DNA of 32,762 bases from Lentisphaeria bacterium. Its GTDB lineage: Bacteria > Verrucomicrobiota > Lentisphaeria > Victivallales > Victivallaceae. Below, piece after piece: positions 13,771 to 23,860 of the stretch (position 1 is its first letter; each line of letters begins with the position of its first letter). The notes under the pieces are model-generated. The model saw nothing but the letters and a program-made list of their open reading frames with translations. It did no database searches and was not told where the DNA came from. The translations under genes and the position numbers were made by a program. The stretch spans positions 1 to 32,762 of the forward strand of contig CAAGDG010000078.1 of NCBI GenBank assembly GCA_900768515.1, written 5' to 3'.

Positions 13771-14327
13771 TCTGGTCCGAACTCGGTCCCTTCACGGTAT
13801 TCGACCTCGAAACCACCGGAATGAGTCCGACCGAAGACCGGATCGTCGAACTCGCCGCGGTCCGGATTGAACGCGACGGGGAAGTGACCCGCTATCAGTC
13901 GCTGATCAATCCGGGCCGTCCGATTCCGGGCCGGGCGACGGCGGTTCACCACATCTCCGACGGAATGGTCGCGGACGCGCCCCGGTTTTCCGAGGTCGGC
14001 CGCGCTTTTCTCGAATTTGCGGCGGAGAGCACGCTGGTCGCGCACAACGCCTACTTCGACCTCGGATTTCTGCAGGAGAGCCTGGCCCGGACCGGGCTGC
14101 CGCTCTGGAAGGGGAAGACGCTCGATTCGCTCCGGATCGTCCGGAAGACCCATCCGGGGCTGCCCTCCTACAGTCTGCAGAGCCTGCGCGCCCATTTCCA
14201 GTTGACCGACGGGAAGGCGATGCAGGCGCACCGCGCCGCCGCCGACGCGGAGTGGACGCGCCAGCTGCTCGAAATCGTGCTGACCGAAGCGCTGCGGAGG
14301 ACCCCGCAGCCGCCGGCCGGAGGTTGA
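13767..14327 (+). CDS. DnaQ-like 3'-5' exonuclease (DEDDh)
   Basis: A 186-residue single-domain exonuclease. All DEDDh motifs are present: FDLETTG (Asp13, Glu15), HNAYFD (Asp98) and HRAAADAEW (His155, Asp160). The NPGRPIPGRATAVHHIS stretch is typical of the PolC/DnaQ epsilon type. It could proofread for DNA polymerase III or act independently in repair or RNA trimming. No ATG is available: TTG 13767 overlaps the galE stop (TTGA), and GTG 13734 would lie inside galE and add 11 residues before the conserved core. I favour TTG because homologues start close to the first motif. uup follows 3 bases after the stop. Confidence 0.85.
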   Translation: MIWSELGPFTVFDLETTGMSPTEDRIVELAAVRIERDGEVTRYQSLINPGRPIPGRATAVHHISDGMVADAPRFSEVGRAFLEFAAESTLVAHNAYFDLGFLQESLARTGLPLWKGKTLDSLRIVRKTHPGLPSYSLQSLRAHFQLTDGKAMQAHRAAADAEWTRQLLEIVLTEALRRTPQPPAGG

Positions 14328-14330
14328 ACC

Positions 14331-16243
<1,913 letters not shown>

Positions 16244-16247
<4 letters not shown>

Positions 16248-16849
16248 ATCAGAAATCTCCGGTCGAAAAGGTGCGCTGGCCCGGCAGCACCCAGCTGGCG
16301 CCGGTTCCGGCGGTGCTGGTCGGCTGCGTCGACGGGGTGCTCCGCCCCTACAACCTGCTGACGGTCGCCTGGACCGGCATCGTCTGCAGTGCGCCGCCGA
16401 TGCTCTCGATTTCGCTGAAACCGGAACGCTACTCCCATGACCGGATCCTCGCATCCGGCGAATTCACGGTCAATTTGCCGACCGCGGCGATGGCGGCGGC
16501 GACGGACCGGTGCGGCGTCCACTCGGGGCGGGAGCACGACAAGTTCCGCGAAGAGGGGCTGACCCCCCTGCCCGGTTCGCTGGTGGCCGCGCCGCTGGTC
16601 GCGGAGTGTCCGCTCGGACTCGAATGCCGGGTCAACCGGACCATCGAACTGGGCAGTCACACGCTGTTTCTGGCCGATATTCTGGCAGTTCAGGTGTCGA
16701 AGGAGTTCCTCTCCGGTTCTGGGAGACTCGAACTGGAGAAGGCCGGACTGCTCGCCTACTGTCACGGACACTACTACAATCTCGGGGAAAATCTCGGTCA
16801 TTTCGGCTTCTCGGTCCGCCGGAAGCCGGGTCCGAAAATCCGCCGCTGA
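16244..16849 (+). CDS. Flavin reductase-like (FMN-binding split-barrel) protein
   Basis: A 201-residue protein of the flavin reductase/DIM6-NTAB family. The core is visible in VPAVLVGCVDGVLRPYNLLTVAWTG, PPMLSISLKPERYSHDRILASGEFTVNLP and the later CHGHYYNLGE. These proteins bind FMN in a split beta barrel and transfer electrons from NAD(P)H or from ferredoxin-like donors. Many anaerobe members are of unknown partner. It is translationally coupled to uup (ATGA) and precedes the sirtuin gene by 46 bases; that gap holds a short GGCGG/CCGCC hairpin. Substrate unknown; family call is good. Confidence 0.85.
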
Positions 16850-16895
16850 ATCCGGCGGCGCTTCCGCCGCCGATAACCGGGAAGGAATCTGAATC

Positions 16896-17642
16896 ATGAT
16901 CGCCGAACAACTGGAACAGATGTTGCGGAAATCCAGCCACACCGTCGCCTTCACCGGCGCCGGCATCTCCACCCTCTCCGGAATCCGGGATTTCCGGGGG
17001 AAAAACGGCGTCTACCTCGAACCCTGGCACGGCCGTCCGGTCGAAGAAATCCTTTCCCTCGACTGCTTTCTGCGGGAACCGGAACTCTTCTACGGCTGGG
17101 CGGCCGAATTTCTCTACCGGCTCGATGAGTTCCAGCCGGCGGCGGTCCACCGGGCGCTGGCGCTGCTGGAACAGAAAGGGCTGCTGGCGTCGATCTACAC
17201 CCAGAACATCGACCTGCTCCACCAGAAAGCGGGCAGTTCCCGGGTCTACGAACTGCACGGCAGTCCGGCCCGCCACCACTGCCTCGGCTGCCGCCGGGAG
17301 TTCTCCTACCGGGAGATCGCACCGGAGGTGCTGGCCGGAAAAGTGCCGCACTGCCCCTCGTGCGGAAAGCTGATCAAACCGGATATCGTCTTCTACGGCG
17401 AAGGACTCGATGAAGCGCTCCTCGACCGCGCCTGCCGGGAGTTTGAAGAGGCGGAACTGCTCCTGGTCCTCGGCAGCAGCCTGACCGTCCAGCCCGCCGC
17501 CTCGCTGCCGCTCTACACCCGGCGCGGCGGCGGCAGAATCGTGATCGTCAACGCCCAGCCGACGCCGCTCGACCGCTACGCGGCACTGCGCGGCGACGAC
17601 CTCGGGCCGCTCTTCGAAGAGCTGGAACGCCGTTTCGCCTGA
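16896..17642 (+). CDS. cobB: Sirtuin NAD-dependent protein deacylase
   Basis: A 248-residue Sir2-family deacylase of bacterial size. Motifs are GAGIST (21-26), GIRDFRG (29-35), TQNID (102-106), the catalytic His121 in ELHGS, and a zinc module CLGC (129-132)/CPSC (153-156). GSSLTVQPAA and IVNAQPTPLD complete the NAD pocket. GIRDFRG has Arg where GIPDFR is usual, a small deviation. It removes acyl groups from lysines, giving nicotinamide and O-acyl-ADP-ribose; acetyl-CoA synthetase is a classic target. GGGAAGGAA precedes ATG 16896. It ends the galE operon; the stop codon lies inside a hairpin shared with the convergent gene. Confidence 0.92.
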   Translation: MIAEQLEQMLRKSSHTVAFTGAGISTLSGIRDFRGKNGVYLEPWHGRPVEEILSLDCFLREPELFYGWAAEFLYRLDEFQPAAVHRALALLEQKGLLASIYTQNIDLLHQKAGSSRVYELHGSPARHHCLGCRREFSYREIAPEVLAGKVPHCPSCGKLIKPDIVFYGEGLDEALLDRACREFEEAELLLVLGSSLTVQPAASLPLYTRRGGGRIVIVNAQPTPLDRYAALRGDDLGPLFEELERRFA

Positions 17643-17657
17643 CCGGCTGTCAGGCGA
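17635..17657. terminator. Hairpin spanning both stop codons of two convergent genes
   Basis: A perfect 9-bp inverted repeat, TCGCCTGAC (17635-17643) and GTCAGGCGA (17649-17657), has a 5-base loop. The sirtuin stop (17640-17642) lies in one arm and the stop of the minus-strand gene (17650-17652) in the other. No T-run follows on either strand, so a bidirectional terminator role is plausible but not certain. Confidence 0.5.
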
Positions 17658-19464
17658 GCACCTTCAATGCGATCCCGACGTTTCCGAAGGGGGCGCTGAC
17701 CTGTACGCCGCGAACGCGCGAACGGATCGCCTCGATGCTCTCCCGCGCGATGGCGATGCCGGTCTCCCGCTGCTCCTCCTTCGTTCCGGCGGCGGCCATC
17801 CGCTCCATGACCGAATCTGGGACCACCACGCCGGGCACCTCGGTCCGCATGAACTCCGCGTTCCGGTAGCTGGTCAGCGGCCAGATTCCGGCGATCAGCG
17901 GCAGATTCAGATGGGCGATCCGGTCCATGAAACGGAAGAGCGACTCCACCGCGAAGACCGGCTGGGTCAGGATGAAATCGGCCCCCGCCTCCGCCTTCCG
18001 GCAGGTGCGGCTATACTCCCGCTCCGGATCGATCGCGTTCGGATCCGCGCCGACCCCGATCAGCGCCCGGGTCGGCGCATTCAACGGTTTCCCGCCGAGG
18101 TCGACGCCCCGGTTCATCCGGTTCTGGATTCCGACCAGCCCGATGGAGTCGACGTCGAAAACGCCGGAACTGAAGGGATAATCGCCGAGCTTCGGCGGAT
18201 CTCCGGTGATGAAGAGAATGTTGTGAATGCCAGCCCCGGCACAGCCGAGCAGCTCGGACTGCAGTCCGATCAAACTCCGGTCGCGGCAGCAGCAGTGCAG
18301 AATGGTCTCGATCCCGACCTCGCGCTGAATCGCGGTCGCCGTGATCAGCGTCGAAATCCGGGCGCTGGCACGGGGTCCGTCCGGCAGATTGACCGCGTCG
18401 ATCCCGGCCTTCCGGCACGCCTCAGCTCCGGCCAATGTCGCGGTCAGATCGAACCCGCGCGGCGGCGTGATCTCCACCGTGCGGATGAAACCGCCTTCCG
18501 CGAGCTTGCGCCCCAATTCAGAACGTTCCGCAACCGGAATCGGCTCCGGCAGCGACTCCTCCGGGACTTCGACCTGCGGAATCCGGCGTTTTTCGGCTTT
18601 CGCCAGCGGCTTGACCGAACGGGCCAGTTCCCCGATGTGGGCCGGCGTAATCCCGCAGCAGCCGCCGATGCCCGCCGCGCCGAGCTGCGCGTAGCGTCTT
18701 GCGTAAGTGCTGAAGTATTCGGAACTGGTCATGTAGATCATCCGGCCGTCAATCCCCTTGGGCGTGCCCGCGTTCGGCTGGACAATCACCGGCAGGTCGG
18801 TCTTCCGGATCAGCAGCTCCAGCTCCCCGAGGGTGCTCTCCGGACCGCCGCCGCAGTTGAGCCCGAGCGCGGTGGGAACCGGTCCGGGATGGGTCCGGAC
18901 CAGTTTCAGAAATTCATCGAGGTCCTCGCCGGAGTGCTGCGCGGCGTGCCGGTCGATTGCAAAACTCAGAACGTAGGCGAGATCCGGAAACCGCTTGACC
19001 GCAGCCAGCGCCGCGGCGACGTCGATCGCGGTGCGCAGCGATTCAAAAATCACGAAATCGGCCTCCGACAGCGCCGCGATCTGCTCGGCGAGGAGATCGG
19101 GGCGGCTCCGGGTGTCCGCCGGAGACTCCGGTTCCCCGACCGGACCGATCGAACCGGCCACCAGCGCGTTCTCCCCGGCGACGGCCCGCGCCAGCCGGAC
19201 GCCGGCGCGGTTGATCTCCGCGGTCTGGTCGGCCAGTCCGAATTTGGCCAGACGCCGGGCGTTGGCGTTGAAGGTGTTGGTGGTCAGGACCTCGGCTCCG
19301 GCATCAAGATAGCTCTTGTGAATTTCGGTGATCACCGCCGGCGCGGTCAGATTGAGCTGTTCGTAAGAAGCGTTCACAAAAAAGTTGCGCCGGTAGATCT
19401 CGGTGCCGATCGCGCCGTCGAACACCACCAGCGACTCCGCCAGTTTTTCCTTGAGTGGATTCAT
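17650..19464 (-). CDS. Bifunctional homocysteine S-methyltransferase/methylenetetrahydrofolate reductase
   Basis: A 604-residue fusion like Bacillus YitJ. Residues ~1-290 form the homocysteine methyltransferase barrel: FDGAIGTEIYRR at the start, TNTFNANARRL, and the zinc-binding Cys204 (GLNCGGG) and Cys269-Cys270 (GGCCGITP). Residues ~316-604 are a MetF-like reductase (TVEITPPRG; HCCCRDRS; FITGDPPKLGDYP; FILTQPVF). It uses 5,10-methylene-THF to make 5-methyl-THF and methylates homocysteine, in methionine synthesis or one-carbon balance. ATG 19464 has AGGG upstream and a promoter ~55 bases before. The gene is monocistronic, convergent with the sirtuin gene and divergent from iclR. Confidence 0.92.
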   Translation of the reverse strand: MNPLKEKLAESLVVFDGAIGTEIYRRNFFVNASYEQLNLTAPAVITEIHKSYLDAGAEVLTTNTFNANARRLAKFGLADQTAEINRAGVRLARAVAGENALVAGSIGPVGEPESPADTRSRPDLLAEQIAALSEADFVIFESLRTAIDVAAALAAVKRFPDLAYVLSFAIDRHAAQHSGEDLDEFLKLVRTHPGPVPTALGLNCGGGPESTLGELELLIRKTDLPVIVQPNAGTPKGIDGRMIYMTSSEYFSTYARRYAQLGAAGIGGCCGITPAHIGELARSVKPLAKAEKRRIPQVEVPEESLPEPIPVAERSELGRKLAEGGFIRTVEITPPRGFDLTATLAGAEACRKAGIDAVNLPDGPRASARISTLITATAIQREVGIETILHCCCRDRSLIGLQSELLGCAGAGIHNILFITGDPPKLGDYPFSSGVFDVDSIGLVGIQNRMNRGVDLGGKPLNAPTRALIGVGADPNAIDPEREYSRTCRKAEAGADFILTQPVFAVESLFRFMDRIAHLNLPLIAGIWPLTSYRNAEFMRTEVPGVVVPDSVMERMAAAGTKEEQRETGIAIARESIEAIRSRVRGVQVSAPFGNVGIALKVLA

Positions 19465-19519
19465 GCGCCCTGTCAGTCGGTTACGGGTTGTCGTATCGTT
19501 CCGTTTTCTTCATCCGGAT

Positions 19520-19548
19520 AACATAACACCCGAACCGGAGAATATCAA
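19520..19548 (-). promoter_or_regulatory. Promoter for the methyltransferase/MTHFR gene
   Basis: On the minus strand: TTGATA (19548-19543), 17-base spacer with extended -10 TGT, TATGTT (19525-19520). Confidence 0.55.
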
Positions 19549-19624
19549 CCGGAAACCCGGATTTGTCGCCCTTTTTCCCACGCTCGTTCCTCCAAAAAAA
19601 TCTTACTTTTTTCCCTCCCGCAAC

Positions 19625-19653
19625 TTGACATCACTGGAAAAGTTTGGTATAAT
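19625..19653 (+). promoter_or_regulatory. Consensus sigma-70 promoter for the IclR gene
   Basis: A perfect TTGACA (19625-19630), exactly 17 bases, then a perfect TATAAT (19648-19653) with an extended -10 TGG. It is the best promoter in the window. The expected transcription start (~19660) falls inside the left arm of an inverted repeat. Confidence 0.75.
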
Positions 19654-19656
19654 ATT

Positions 19657-19689
19657 TTCAAATGAGAAATAACAATGTTCACATTTGAA
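19657..19689. promoter_or_regulatory. Candidate IclR-family operator
   Basis: Perfect 8-bp arms TTCAAATG (19657-19664) and CATTTGAA (19682-19689) are separated by 17 bases. The site covers the predicted transcription start and ends just before ATG 19694, where a repressor would block the strong promoter. Self-regulation is common in IclR proteins; binding is inferred. Confidence 0.5.
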
Positions 19690-19693
19690 TAAA

Positions 19694-20437
19694 ATGACAG
19701 AAAACACCATTCCGGCCGTCGAAAAGGCGGTGGCGATTCTGAACCGGCTGGGAGAGCTGCCGAAAGGGGCGACCCAGTCGGAACTTGCGACGTCGCTGAA
19801 CATCGCGCCGAGCACCTGTTACCGGATTCTGCAGACGCTGCTGGCCGCCGACTACATCCGCAAGAACAGTCCGACCCGCTACGATCTCTCCGGCGGCATC
19901 GAACGGGCCGTGCGGAAGCTGACCAATCTTGCCCTCCGTTTCGAGGCCGCGCAGCCGTGCCTGGAGACGCTGGCCGAAAATACCGGCCTGTGCGCGAAAC
20001 TGTCGATCCGGCAGGGATTCGACCAGATTCCGATCCTGCGGGCGGAGTCGCCGCGGATCATGTCGGTTTCCGGCAAGATCGGGGTGCGTTTTCCCATCAT
20101 CGAGGGTTCCGTCGGCGCGGCGCTCCTCTCCGGCGCTCCGGAAACGGAGATCCGGCAGCTGGCCGCGCAATGCCAGATCGACGTGCGCGAACGCAACCAC
20201 CCGGAACTGATCCTGGAGGGAATCGCCGCGATCCGCCGCCGCGGCTACTGCCTCAACGCCGGACGGAACCGCTGGAAAATCGACGCGATGTCGGTTCCGG
20301 TCCGCGACCGTGACGGTGACGTTGCGGCGGCGATCACGCTGCTCGGCTACGATGACGACTTCGCAGGAGAGCGGGCGAAAAAAATGGCGGCCGCCCTCCT
20401 CTCGGCGGCGCGGAGGTGCGCCGCGCTGCTCAAATGA
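19694..20437 (+). CDS. IclR-family transcriptional regulator
   Basis: A 247-residue regulator. The N-terminal winged helix (AVEKAVAILNRLGELPKGATQSELATSLNI shortened here to its landmarks AVEKAVAIL and SELATSLNIAPSTCYRILQTL, residues ~9-50) is followed by an IclR effector domain. The latter shows GKIGVRFPIIEGSVGAALLS, RGYCLNAG and MSVPVRDRDGDVAAAITL. IclR proteins bind small carbon compounds and control catabolic operons. The ATG at 19694 fits the family start better than TTG 19685. The ribosome binding site is weak. It is the first gene of a sugar-acid operon, 53 bases before the dehydratase gene, so it is its likely regulator. Confidence 0.92.
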   Translation: MTENTIPAVEKAVAILNRLGELPKGATQSELATSLNIAPSTCYRILQTLLAADYIRKNSPTRYDLSGGIERAVRKLTNLALRFEAAQPCLETLAENTGLCAKLSIRQGFDQIPILRAESPRIMSVSGKIGVRFPIIEGSVGAALLSGAPETEIRQLAAQCQIDVRERNHPELILEGIAAIRRRGYCLNAGRNRWKIDAMSVPVRDRDGDVAAAITLLGYDDDFAGERAKKMAAALLSAARRCAALLK

Positions 20438-20490
20438 CAATGGATTCGGAAACAATTTCATTTCAAACGCAAATACGGAGAATCAGGAAC

Positions 20491-21819
20491 ATGGCCACCA
20501 GGATCGATCCCGCCAACCTCAAAATCACCGACATGCGCTTCGCGGACATCGACGGAGCGCCGAAACGGTGCACGCTGCTCAAACTCTACACCAATCAGGG
20601 GCTGATCGGCTACGGCGAGGTGCGGGACGCCTCCAGCCGGACCTATGCGGCGATGCTCAAAAGCCGGATTCTGGGAGAAAACCCCTGCAACATCGACCGG
20701 ATCTTCCGGCGGATCAAACAGTTCGGCGGCCACTCCCGGCAGGCCGGCGGCGTCTGCGGCATTGAGGTCGCACTCTGGGACCTCGCCGGAAAAGCGTGGG
20801 GCGTTCCGGTCTGGCAGCTGCTGGGGGGAAAGTTCCGCGACCGGATTCGGATCTACTGCGACACCGATTCCGAGGGCGGCGGCCGGGACATGGGCAAGGC
20901 CCTCCGCGAACGGATGCGCCAGGGGTACACCTTTCTCAAGATGGACCTCGGAATCGAACTGCTGATGGACAAACCCGGCTGCCTTTCGGCGCCGCTCGGC
21001 TTTCTTGAAAAAATGCGCGAATACAAGCAGACCGTCTTCTCGACCCCGCACGGTTCAATCGATCCCCGGGCGATGCGCGGAGAGGCCTACGACCTCTTCA
21101 ACACCGCGCACGGGTTCACCGGAATCCACATCACCGAGGACGGCCTGGACTTCCTTGAGGACTACATGGCCGAATGCCGCAGAGAAGTCGGCTACGAGAT
21201 TCCGCTGGCGATTGACCACCTCGGACACATTCCGGTCGAGGACTGCATCAAACTGGCGCGCCGCCTCGAAAAGTACAACCTCGCCTGGATGGAGGATCCG
21301 GTGCCGTGGCAGCTGACCGACCAGTACGTCCGGCTCGCCGCCGCCACCACCACGCCGATCGGCACCGGCGAAGACATCTACCTCAAAGAAAACTTCCTGC
21401 CCCTGCTCCGATCGAACAGCCTGGCGGTGATTCACCCCGACGTGCTGACCGCCGGAGGCATTCTGGAAACGCACAAGATCGGCGATCTGGCCGAGGATTT
21501 CGGCGTGCAGATGTCAATTCACATGGCGGAGAGTCCGATCGCCTGCATGGCGGCGGTCCACGTGGCGGCTGCGACCCGGAACTTCATGTCGCTGGAGGTC
21601 CACTCGGTCGACGTTCCGTGGTGGGAGGATCTGGCGGTCGGTCTGCCGAAACCGCTGATCCGCGACGGCTACATCGACGTTCCGGACGCGCCCGGCCTCG
21701 GAATCGAGGCGCTGAACGAAGATCTGATCCGCGAAAAACTGCATCCCGACTTCCCGGAACCGTGGGCGCCGACCGAGGCCTGGGACAAGGAGTGGGCCAA
21801 CGACCGCCAGTGGAGCTGA
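20491..21819 (+). CDS. Mandelate racemase/muconate lactonizing-type enolase-superfamily dehydratase
   Basis: A 442-residue enolase-superfamily protein. It has a capping N-terminal domain (residues ~1-115, with IEVALWDLAGKAWG leading into the barrel). Barrel residues are FLKMDLG (Lys150), metal ligands Asp242 (AIDHLGH), Glu268 (WMEDP) and Glu294 (GTGEDIY), and the Asp317/His344 dyad (HPDVLTAGG; SIHMAES). This pattern fits a sugar-acid dehydratase that turns an aldonate or uronate-derived acid into a 2-keto-3-deoxy acid; the exact sugar cannot be read. ATG 20491 has GGAG/AGGAA upstream. An upstream in-frame reading from 20416 overlaps iclR and is not favoured. Operon with GH113-like, UxuA-like, RraA-like and SDR genes. 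Confidence 0.88.
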   Translation: MATRIDPANLKITDMRFADIDGAPKRCTLLKLYTNQGLIGYGEVRDASSRTYAAMLKSRILGENPCNIDRIFRRIKQFGGHSRQAGGVCGIEVALWDLAGKAWGVPVWQLLGGKFRDRIRIYCDTDSEGGGRDMGKALRERMRQGYTFLKMDLGIELLMDKPGCLSAPLGFLEKMREYKQTVFSTPHGSIDPRAMRGEAYDLFNTAHGFTGIHITEDGLDFLEDYMAECRREVGYEIPLAIDHLGHIPVEDCIKLARRLEKYNLAWMEDPVPWQLTDQYVRLAAATTTPIGTGEDIYLKENFLPLLRSNSLAVIHPDVLTAGGILETHKIGDLAEDFGVQMSIHMAESPIACMAAVHVAAATRNFMSLEVHSVDVPWWEDLAVGLPKPLIRDGYIDVPDAPGLGIEALNEDLIREKLHPDFPEPWAPTEAWDKEWANDRQWS

Positions 21820-21854
21820 CGGATTTTGTTCTGTCTCAAACGGAGGAATTTTCC

Positions 21855-22847
21855 ATGTTCATCAAAGGCATCAGTTTCGGATTTATGGGACCGGCCGGCT
21901 ACTACCGCGGTCCGGTCGGTGTCCGCGAGGCGGAGCGCATCTGTGAAACCGGAGTAAGCTGGGTTGCGCTGATCGTGACGGTCGTGCAGGAGCGCTACGG
22001 CTCGACCCGGATGTTCTCGGATTTCCACTACACGCCGTCCGACCGGGAGCTGGCCGAAGTCATCGCCAAGTTCAAGCGGCACAACATCAAAATCATGCTC
22101 AAGCCGATGATCGAATGTCTCGACAGCATCTGGCGGGGCAACATCAGTTTTCCGCCCCGGCAGATGATGATCCAGGGGATCGAGGTCGATTACCGCAAAG
22201 AGTGGTTTTCCCATTACGCCGACATGATCGGCCACTACGCGGCGTTCGCGGAGGAGTCCGGCCTCGATCTTCTCTGCATCGGTTGCGAACTGCTCGGCGT
22301 CGAGCCCTGCGAAGAGCACTGGCCGATGGTCGTCGAACGGGCACGGGCGAACTTCCACGGGCCGATCACCTACAACACCAACCAGTTCTCCCCGGGAAAA
22401 CCCTTCCTGCACGACTGGTACCGGTCGCTCGACCTGCTCGGCATCAGCTTCTACACCGGCACCGACAAACCGGATCCCTCCGCCGACGACATCGCCGAAG
22501 CACTCAATCCGATCGCGGACGCGATCGAACGCGAGGTGGTCACGCCGCTGGGACTGCCGCTCTTCTTCGCGGAGTGCGGCGCGCGCTCGGTGGCGGGCGG
22601 CGCCGAACGCCCCTGGGCTTACGCGAATTCCGGTCCCTACGACGGCGAGGTGCAGGCGAACTACCTGCGCGGCGTGGTCCGGGCCTTCTCCCCGCGCAGC
22701 TGGTGGCGCGGACTGATGTGGTGGAAGTGGGACGAACAGCAGAAACGCCCCCAGTACAACCAGCCGGGCGGCGACGCCGGATTCACCATCTACGGGAAGC
22801 CGGCGGCGCAGGTCTTCACCGACTGGTGCGCGGGGAAGGAAGTATGA
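21855..22847 (+). CDS. GH113-like glycoside hydrolase, cytoplasmic
   Basis: A 330-residue TIM-barrel protein resembling GH113 (beta-mannanase/mannosidase group of clan GH-A). MFIKGISFGFMGP opens the first strand. CIGCELLG supplies acid/base Glu145, and LFFAECGARS the nucleophile Glu240. YNTNQFS and LGISFYTGTD contain further barrel strands, and SWWRGLMWWKWDEQ the conserved Trp-rich strand 8. There is no signal peptide, so it would act on imported oligosaccharides. GGAGG precedes ATG 21855; long readings upstream overlap the dehydratase and are shadows. Placement inside a uronate operon suggests that it frees a sugar acid or mannose unit from a small glycoside. Confidence 0.82.
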   Translation: MFIKGISFGFMGPAGYYRGPVGVREAERICETGVSWVALIVTVVQERYGSTRMFSDFHYTPSDRELAEVIAKFKRHNIKIMLKPMIECLDSIWRGNISFPPRQMMIQGIEVDYRKEWFSHYADMIGHYAAFAEESGLDLLCIGCELLGVEPCEEHWPMVVERARANFHGPITYNTNQFSPGKPFLHDWYRSLDLLGISFYTGTDKPDPSADDIAEALNPIADAIEREVVTPLGLPLFFAECGARSVAGGAERPWAYANSGPYDGEVQANYLRGVVRAFSPRSWWRGLMWWKWDEQQKRPQYNQPGGDAGFTIYGKPAAQVFTDWCAGKEV

Positions 22848-22851
22848 ACCG

Positions 22852-23817
22852 ATGAAACTCGGATTGATGCTTCCGGTCAAGCCGGATATCAAATGGACCC
22901 TCGCCCGCCAGATCGGCGTCGACTACGCCATCACCAAGGCCGCGCCGGAACTCTCCGGAGAAGCGCCGCCGTCCGACTTCGATTCGCTGCGGCGGATCCG
23001 GGACCGCTTCGCCGCTGCCGGACTCCGGCTGGAGGCGCTGGAGGGAGATGAATTCGACATGAGCCGGATCAAGCTCGGACTGCCCGGGCGAGACCGCGAT
23101 ATCGAAGCCTACCGCTCCATGCTGTACAACATGGGGAAACTGGAAATTCCCCTCCTCTGCTACAACTTCATGGCCGGCGTCGGCTGGTACCGCACGCGGG
23201 TGGACCTCCCCGAGCGCGGCGGGGCGCTGACCAGCGAATTCGACCGCGCCGCCATGCCGCCGGAACCGGCGGAACCATTGCTCACCGCGGAACAGCTCTG
23301 GGAAAACTACGCCTACTTTCTGCGGGCCGTGATCCCGGCCGCCGAAGAGGCGGGGGTCCGGATGGGCCTGCATCCCGACGATCCGCCGGTGCCGCAGCTG
23401 CTCGGCTATGCCCGGATTCTGACCAGCGCCGACGCCTACCGCAAGGCGATGGCACTGGTCGACAGCCCGAACCATGGAATCACCTTCTGCCAGTCCAACT
23501 TCAAGGCGATGGGCGAAGATGTCTTCCGTCTGGTGGAGGAGTTCGGCCGGAAGAGGAAGATCTTCTTCTTCCACTTCCGGGACATCGAAGGCAACGCCGA
23601 ACATTTCCGCGAAACCTTCCACGACAACGGTCCGACCGACATGCCCCGGCTGCTCGCCGCCCTGCGGGACGCCGGATTCGACGGACTGCTGCGCCCCGAT
23701 CACACGCCGACCCTGGCCGGCGAAAACAACGATTCCCCCGGCTACGAAATGCAGGGAAACCTCTTCGCAGTCGGCTACATCAAAGGGATTCTCGACACAT
23801 TGCGGATTCCCTGCTGA
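22852..23817 (+). CDS. Mannonate dehydratase (UxuA)-like protein, short form
   Basis: A 321-residue xylose-isomerase-like TIM barrel. UxuA landmarks are CYNFMAGVGWYRTR (103-116), LHPDDPP with His174, FCQSNF with Cys213, HFRDIEG with His241 and RPDH with Asp283/His284, which together form the metal site. UxuA dehydrates D-mannonate to 2-keto-3-deoxygluconate in glucuronate breakdown. The protein is shorter than the ~390-residue E. coli enzyme but the metal residues are all present. The start lies 4 bases after the GH113-like stop. With another dehydratase (MR family) in the same operon, it could handle a related substrate. Confidence 0.85.
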   Translation: MKLGLMLPVKPDIKWTLARQIGVDYAITKAAPELSGEAPPSDFDSLRRIRDRFAAAGLRLEALEGDEFDMSRIKLGLPGRDRDIEAYRSMLYNMGKLEIPLLCYNFMAGVGWYRTRVDLPERGGALTSEFDRAAMPPEPAEPLLTAEQLWENYAYFLRAVIPAAEEAGVRMGLHPDDPPVPQLLGYARILTSADAYRKAMALVDSPNHGITFCQSNFKAMGEDVFRLVEEFGRKRKIFFFHFRDIEGNAEHFRETFHDNGPTDMPRLLAALRDAGFDGLLRPDHTPTLAGENNDSPGYEMQGNLFAVGYIKGILDTLRIPC

Positions 23818-23860
23818 ACGAAACAAGACATTTCCCCCAACAGTGTAAGGAGTAAATACC

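Noticed and set aside
16850..16874. GGCGG/CCGCC hairpin before the sirtuin gene
   Set aside because: A short repeat in GC-rich sequence with no T-run; probably chance, and the genes look co-transcribed.
17911..19521. 536-codon open frame on the plus strand opposite the methyltransferase/MTHFR gene
   Set aside because: Arg/Pro/Gly-rich, no motifs, no ribosome binding site; antisense shadow of a clear enzyme gene.
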